From Paraburkholderia sp. Ac-20340 (GTDB taxonomy: Bacteria; Pseudomonadota; Gammaproteobacteria; Burkholderiales; Burkholderiaceae): a DNA stretch of 64,000 nt. Below the pieces are notes generated by a model. That model saw only the letters and a list, made by a program, of their open reading frames with translations, made no database searches and was not told where the DNA came from. Shown here one piece after another: positions 61,677 to 64,000 of this stretch (position 1 is the stretch's first letter; each line of letters begins with the position of its first letter). Location of the stretch: the NCBI RefSeq assembly GCF_017104965.1, contig NZ_JAAGPR010000026.1:58910-122909 (forward strand), written 5' to 3'. Position numbers and translations under genes: made by a program.

Positions 61677-62921
61677 TCACGCCATGACGCATGTTGCCGC
61701 ATTCAACGGATTCGCGGTCGCTTCCTGATAGGTACGGAGCGTGTCGCTGGCGGACTCGCCGAGAACGGCCCGTGCGGTGACAAGTGCGCTGCCTTTCCAG
61801 CTGAAGCCTGAAAGATGCTGCTCCATGGCGATGCGTTTGCCGGCCCGCTCATTTGCGTTGATGGACACGAGCCGAAGCAAACCTGCAGCGATCTCTTCGA
61901 TGTCGTGCGGACGTTCGACGAAGAGGGCGGCGCTCTCGCGGCTTCCTTGTTCCCTTAACGACGGCACTCTGGTGGCCAGCACGGGAACACCGCAAGCATA
62001 CGCCTCCAGTGTCGGCATGCCGAAACCTTCGTACAACGGCACAAAGGCGAATCCGTGCGCGCCACTATAGAACGCGGGCATATCTTCGTCTGCTACGAAA
62101 GCGTTTGGCCGGACGATGGCGACGCCAAGGCTCGTCGCTTCATGGATACACCGTTCCAGCTCCTCCTTGTTCCAGCCATCCGCGCCAACCAGTACCAAAG
62201 AGAAGTCTTTTAGAACCGAGGCAGGCAGCGTAGAAAAGGCCTTGATAAGGCAAACGAGATTTTTTCTCGGTTCGAGGTTGCCGACAGACAGGATGTACTG
62301 GCCGCATTCAACTCCGTATTTTTTACGAATCAATTTGGCTCGTTTTGCTTCCATCGGTCGATAGAGTTCGCGATCCACCGCCGGTGGCGCAACGTAAATG
62401 CGATCAGGATCGATGTCGAAATAATGAAGAATTCTTTCTTTTGTGAATTCGGAGACCGCTATTACATTTCCAACGCTCGATACGGTATTGGCGAGAGTGC
62501 GGGTTAGACGATCGACGTGATACTGCGTCACGCATTCAGGAATGTCGCGATAGGCCATGTCGTGTACCACGACGGCCGATGTACGCGATCGCATGGGCAA
62601 TGCGTGGAAAGCAGGGAAATAGTAAGCGCCCTTAGGAAGCAGGCTGTCCATCGTGACGCCAAGGTTACGCTTGACGATCTGATGCGCTATGTTGCGGCGA
62701 AGCGAGCCGAAGGTGTATTTTCTGGAAAGATTATCGAGCGGTAAATGCTTGAGATGATCGGCGGTCTTTTTTCTCAACAATATCGAGTAAGACAGTATTC
62801 CGTCTTCAGATAAAGCATCGAGTCCGCTCGTTATGCCAAGGGCGTAATGGCCAATGCCGCTGGGTTTCGCGCTGATGCATTCAGTACCATCGATTACGAT
62901 ATCAGGTTGCGATTTCCGCAT
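61677..62921 (-). CDS. Family 4 glycosyltransferase (GT-B)
   Basis: A 414-residue glycosyltransferase. N-terminal half: IVIDGTECISAKPSGIGHYA, SAVVVHDMAYRDIP. C-terminal nucleotide-sugar domain: QYILSVGNLEPRKNLVCLIK, FSLVLVGADGWNKEEL and the GT4 E-x7-E region FVPLYEGFGMPTLEAYACG. It transfers a sugar to an unknown acceptor. It stands alone, with no polysaccharide genes nearby, and is visibly lower in GC than its neighbours, suggesting acquisition. ATG at 62921 was preferred to a TTG at 62945. Confidence 0.85.
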   Translation of the reverse strand: MRKSQPDIVIDGTECISAKPSGIGHYALGITSGLDALSEDGILSYSILLRKKTADHLKHLPLDNLSRKYTFGSLRRNIAHQIVKRNLGVTMDSLLPKGAYYFPAFHALPMRSRTSAVVVHDMAYRDIPECVTQYHVDRLTRTLANTVSSVGNVIAVSEFTKERILHYFDIDPDRIYVAPPAVDRELYRPMEAKRAKLIRKKYGVECGQYILSVGNLEPRKNLVCLIKAFSTLPASVLKDFSLVLVGADGWNKEELERCIHEATSLGVAIVRPNAFVADEDMPAFYSGAHGFAFVPLYEGFGMPTLEAYACGVPVLATRVPSLREQGSRESAALFVERPHDIEEIAAGLLRLVSINANERAGKRIAMEQHLSGFSWKGSALVTARAVLGESASDTLRTYQEATANPLNAATCVMA

Positions 62922-63044
62922 TGCAGTCGATTTGTCAGGAGGCAAGTGTAGAGCGGATGTAGTCTACAGCCATGTGACGTTGCCGCAAAAAGCGGCGGCT
63001 AACTGTGTCTTACCGCTCCGATAGCCTTATCGTGCCACGCTCGC

Positions 63045-63818
63045 TCAAGGTGCTTTCGACACCCCCAACCGCTCCATCACCGCCGAAATCAATTCAATTG
63101 GCAACGGAAACACAATCGTCGAATTCTTATCCGCGGCGATTGTGGTGAGTGTTTGCAGATACCGCAATTGCATCGCCTGCGGCTGCAACGCGAGTTTTTG
63201 CGCCGCCTGCAGCAATTGTTCGGAGGCCTGCAATTCGCCTTCTGCGTGAATCACTTTTGCACGCCGCTCGCGCTCCGCTTCCGCCTGGCGCGCAATCGCG
63301 CGGATCATCGTTTCGTTGAGATCGACGTGCTTGATTTCGACGGTCGAGACCTTGATGCCCCACGCGTCCGTTTGCGAATCGAGTGTCTTTTGAATATCGG
63401 CATTCAGTTGTTCGCGTTCGGCCAGCAACGCATCCAGTTCGTGCTTGCCGAGCACCGCGCGCAGCGTCGTCTGCGCAAGCTGGCTTGTCGCTTCGAAATA
63501 ACGCGCCACCTGAATCACGGCCTTTTCCGGGTCGACCACGCGAAAATACACCACCGCATTGACCTTCACCGACACGTTGTCGCGCGTGATCACATCCTGC
63601 GAAGGCACGTCGAACACGACCGTACGCAAGTCGATACGCACGGCCTGCTGCACGACCGGCAAGATGAACACGAGGCCCGGCCCTTTGACCTTCCAGAAGC
63701 GCCCCAGCATAAACACGACGCCGCGCTCGTATTCGCGGAAAACGCGGATCGCGGAAACGGCCAGCACCACCGCGAGCAATATCAACAGACTCGAAAAGCC
63801 AAACGTAAAGCCGATCAT
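63045..63818 (-). CDS. Slipin (SPFH/band 7 family membrane protein)
   Basis: A 257-residue stomatin-like protein with one N-terminal membrane segment (about 5-24, FGFSSLLILLAVVLAVSAIR) and the SPFH domain (about 27-190, FREYERGVVFMLGRF, VDLNETMIRAIARQAEAER). An Ala/Glu/Lys/Gln-rich C-terminal coiled coil follows, ending LISAVMERLGV. Slipins scaffold membrane microdomains and are often coupled to an NfeD protein, which is not seen here. GGGAGG precedes the ATG. A 36-codon YkvA-like remnant lies just upstream. Confidence 0.9.
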   Translation of the reverse strand: MIGFTFGFSSLLILLAVVLAVSAIRVFREYERGVVFMLGRFWKVKGPGLVFILPVVQQAVRIDLRTVVFDVPSQDVITRDNVSVKVNAVVYFRVVDPEKAVIQVARYFEATSQLAQTTLRAVLGKHELDALLAEREQLNADIQKTLDSQTDAWGIKVSTVEIKHVDLNETMIRAIARQAEAERERRAKVIHAEGELQASEQLLQAAQKLALQPQAMQLRYLQTLTTIAADKNSTIVFPLPIELISAVMERLGVSKAP

Positions 63819-63864
63819 GACGATGACCCTCCCGACGAGGTCGCTTCATGCGATTGTTTTTGAT

Positions 63865-63975
63865 TCACAGCGGCGCCGGGATCAGCCACACCGGGCGGCC
63901 GGGCTGACGCAGCGCGTACCACAGCACGCGCGCATCGCCCTTCACGATTCTCCACAACAACGCCAGACGCTTCAT
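63865..63975 (-). pseudogene. Truncated YkvA/DUF1232-like reading frame (36 codons)
   Basis: A 36-residue frame (MKRLALLWRIVKGDARVLWY to GRPVWLIPAPL) with GGAGGG at proper spacing, followed by TGA. It resembles the first part of the YkvA/DUF1232 proteins that often accompany slipin genes in Burkholderia, but stops where the membrane domain should begin. It could be a decayed gene or a real small protein. The frame ends 46 bp before the slipin start. Confidence 0.45.
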
Positions 63976-64000
63976 TTCCCGACCCTCCGCGCAATCAAGC

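Noticed and set aside
1..64000. tRNA, rRNA, insertion sequences or prophage genes
   Set aside because: I saw no cloverleaf with a TTCGA arm, no rRNA stretch and no transposase or integrase motif. A dedicated scan could still find a small RNA gene.

Overview
The window looks like chromosomal DNA of a Burkholderiaceae bacterium, most likely Paraburkholderia, Caballeronia or Burkholderia. The evidence is the high GC content with strongly GC-biased third codon positions, two Burkholderia-type trimeric porins, an H-NS protein with a lysine/alanine-rich tail, several GcvA-type LysR regulators, and a VanA/VanB pair. The genus is inference from gene style, not from an alignment. I found no rRNA, tRNA, CRISPR array, insertion sequence or prophage gene.

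Layout. 0.1-4.1 kb: LysR regulator, SnoaL-like protein, POT peptide transporter and a divergent XRE-cupin regulator. 4.2-7.1 kb: a three-gene operon of two coiled-coil proteins (one membrane-anchored) and a membrane-tethered solute-binding/LysM fusion, function unknown. 7.7-11.8 kb: an orphan Rieske oxygenase, small proteins, an HExxH protein and a copper-type set (DUF2946, outer-membrane beta-barrel, CopC). 11.8-18.6 kb: a GGDEF/EAL protein, a PhoD phosphatase and a divergent lipoprotein. 18.6-25.3 kb: a compact operon (polar amino-acid-type ABC importer, ureido-type amidohydrolase, DUF1989 protein, XRE-cupin regulator, agmatinase-family ureohydrolase) that fits uptake and breakdown of a guanidino or ureido compound. 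25.7-33.8 kb: a sensory block with a chemoreceptor, a histidine kinase overlapping a periplasmic binding protein, a paralogous kinase-like protein lacking the phospho-acceptor histidine, and a NarL-type response regulator. 34.1-44.4 kb: an H-NS protein with a duplicated DNA-binding domain, then a catabolic cluster (tandem class III CoA-transferase, GMC oxidoreductase, NCS1 permease, porin) flanked by two LysR genes. 44.6-47.6 kb: orphan binding protein plus 2-aminothiazoline-4-carboxylate hydrolase and a carbamoylase, matching the ATC-to-cysteine route. 47.6-52.0 kb: vanA/vanB, a second VanA-like oxygenase and two MarR regulators. 52.5-57.4 kb: MFS transporter, porin and GH31 glycosidase. 57.4-64 kb: molybdopterin protein, RarA, an EF-G-like GTPase, a GT4 glycosyltransferase, a slipin and a 36-residue YkvA-like remnant.

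The most interesting signals are four. First, the guanidino/ureido operon has a 35-bp nested palindrome in front of it. Second, the sensory block has a kinase-dead paralogue (Q301 in place of His) and a recurring element, close to TMAGGATTTCCTGA, 114-143 bp upstream of three of its genes. Third, the 4.2-7.1 kb coiled-coil/solute-binding/LysM operon has an architecture I do not recognise. Fourth, a shared TTCAGTrTAC-type motif sits in both MarR-controlled promoter regions.
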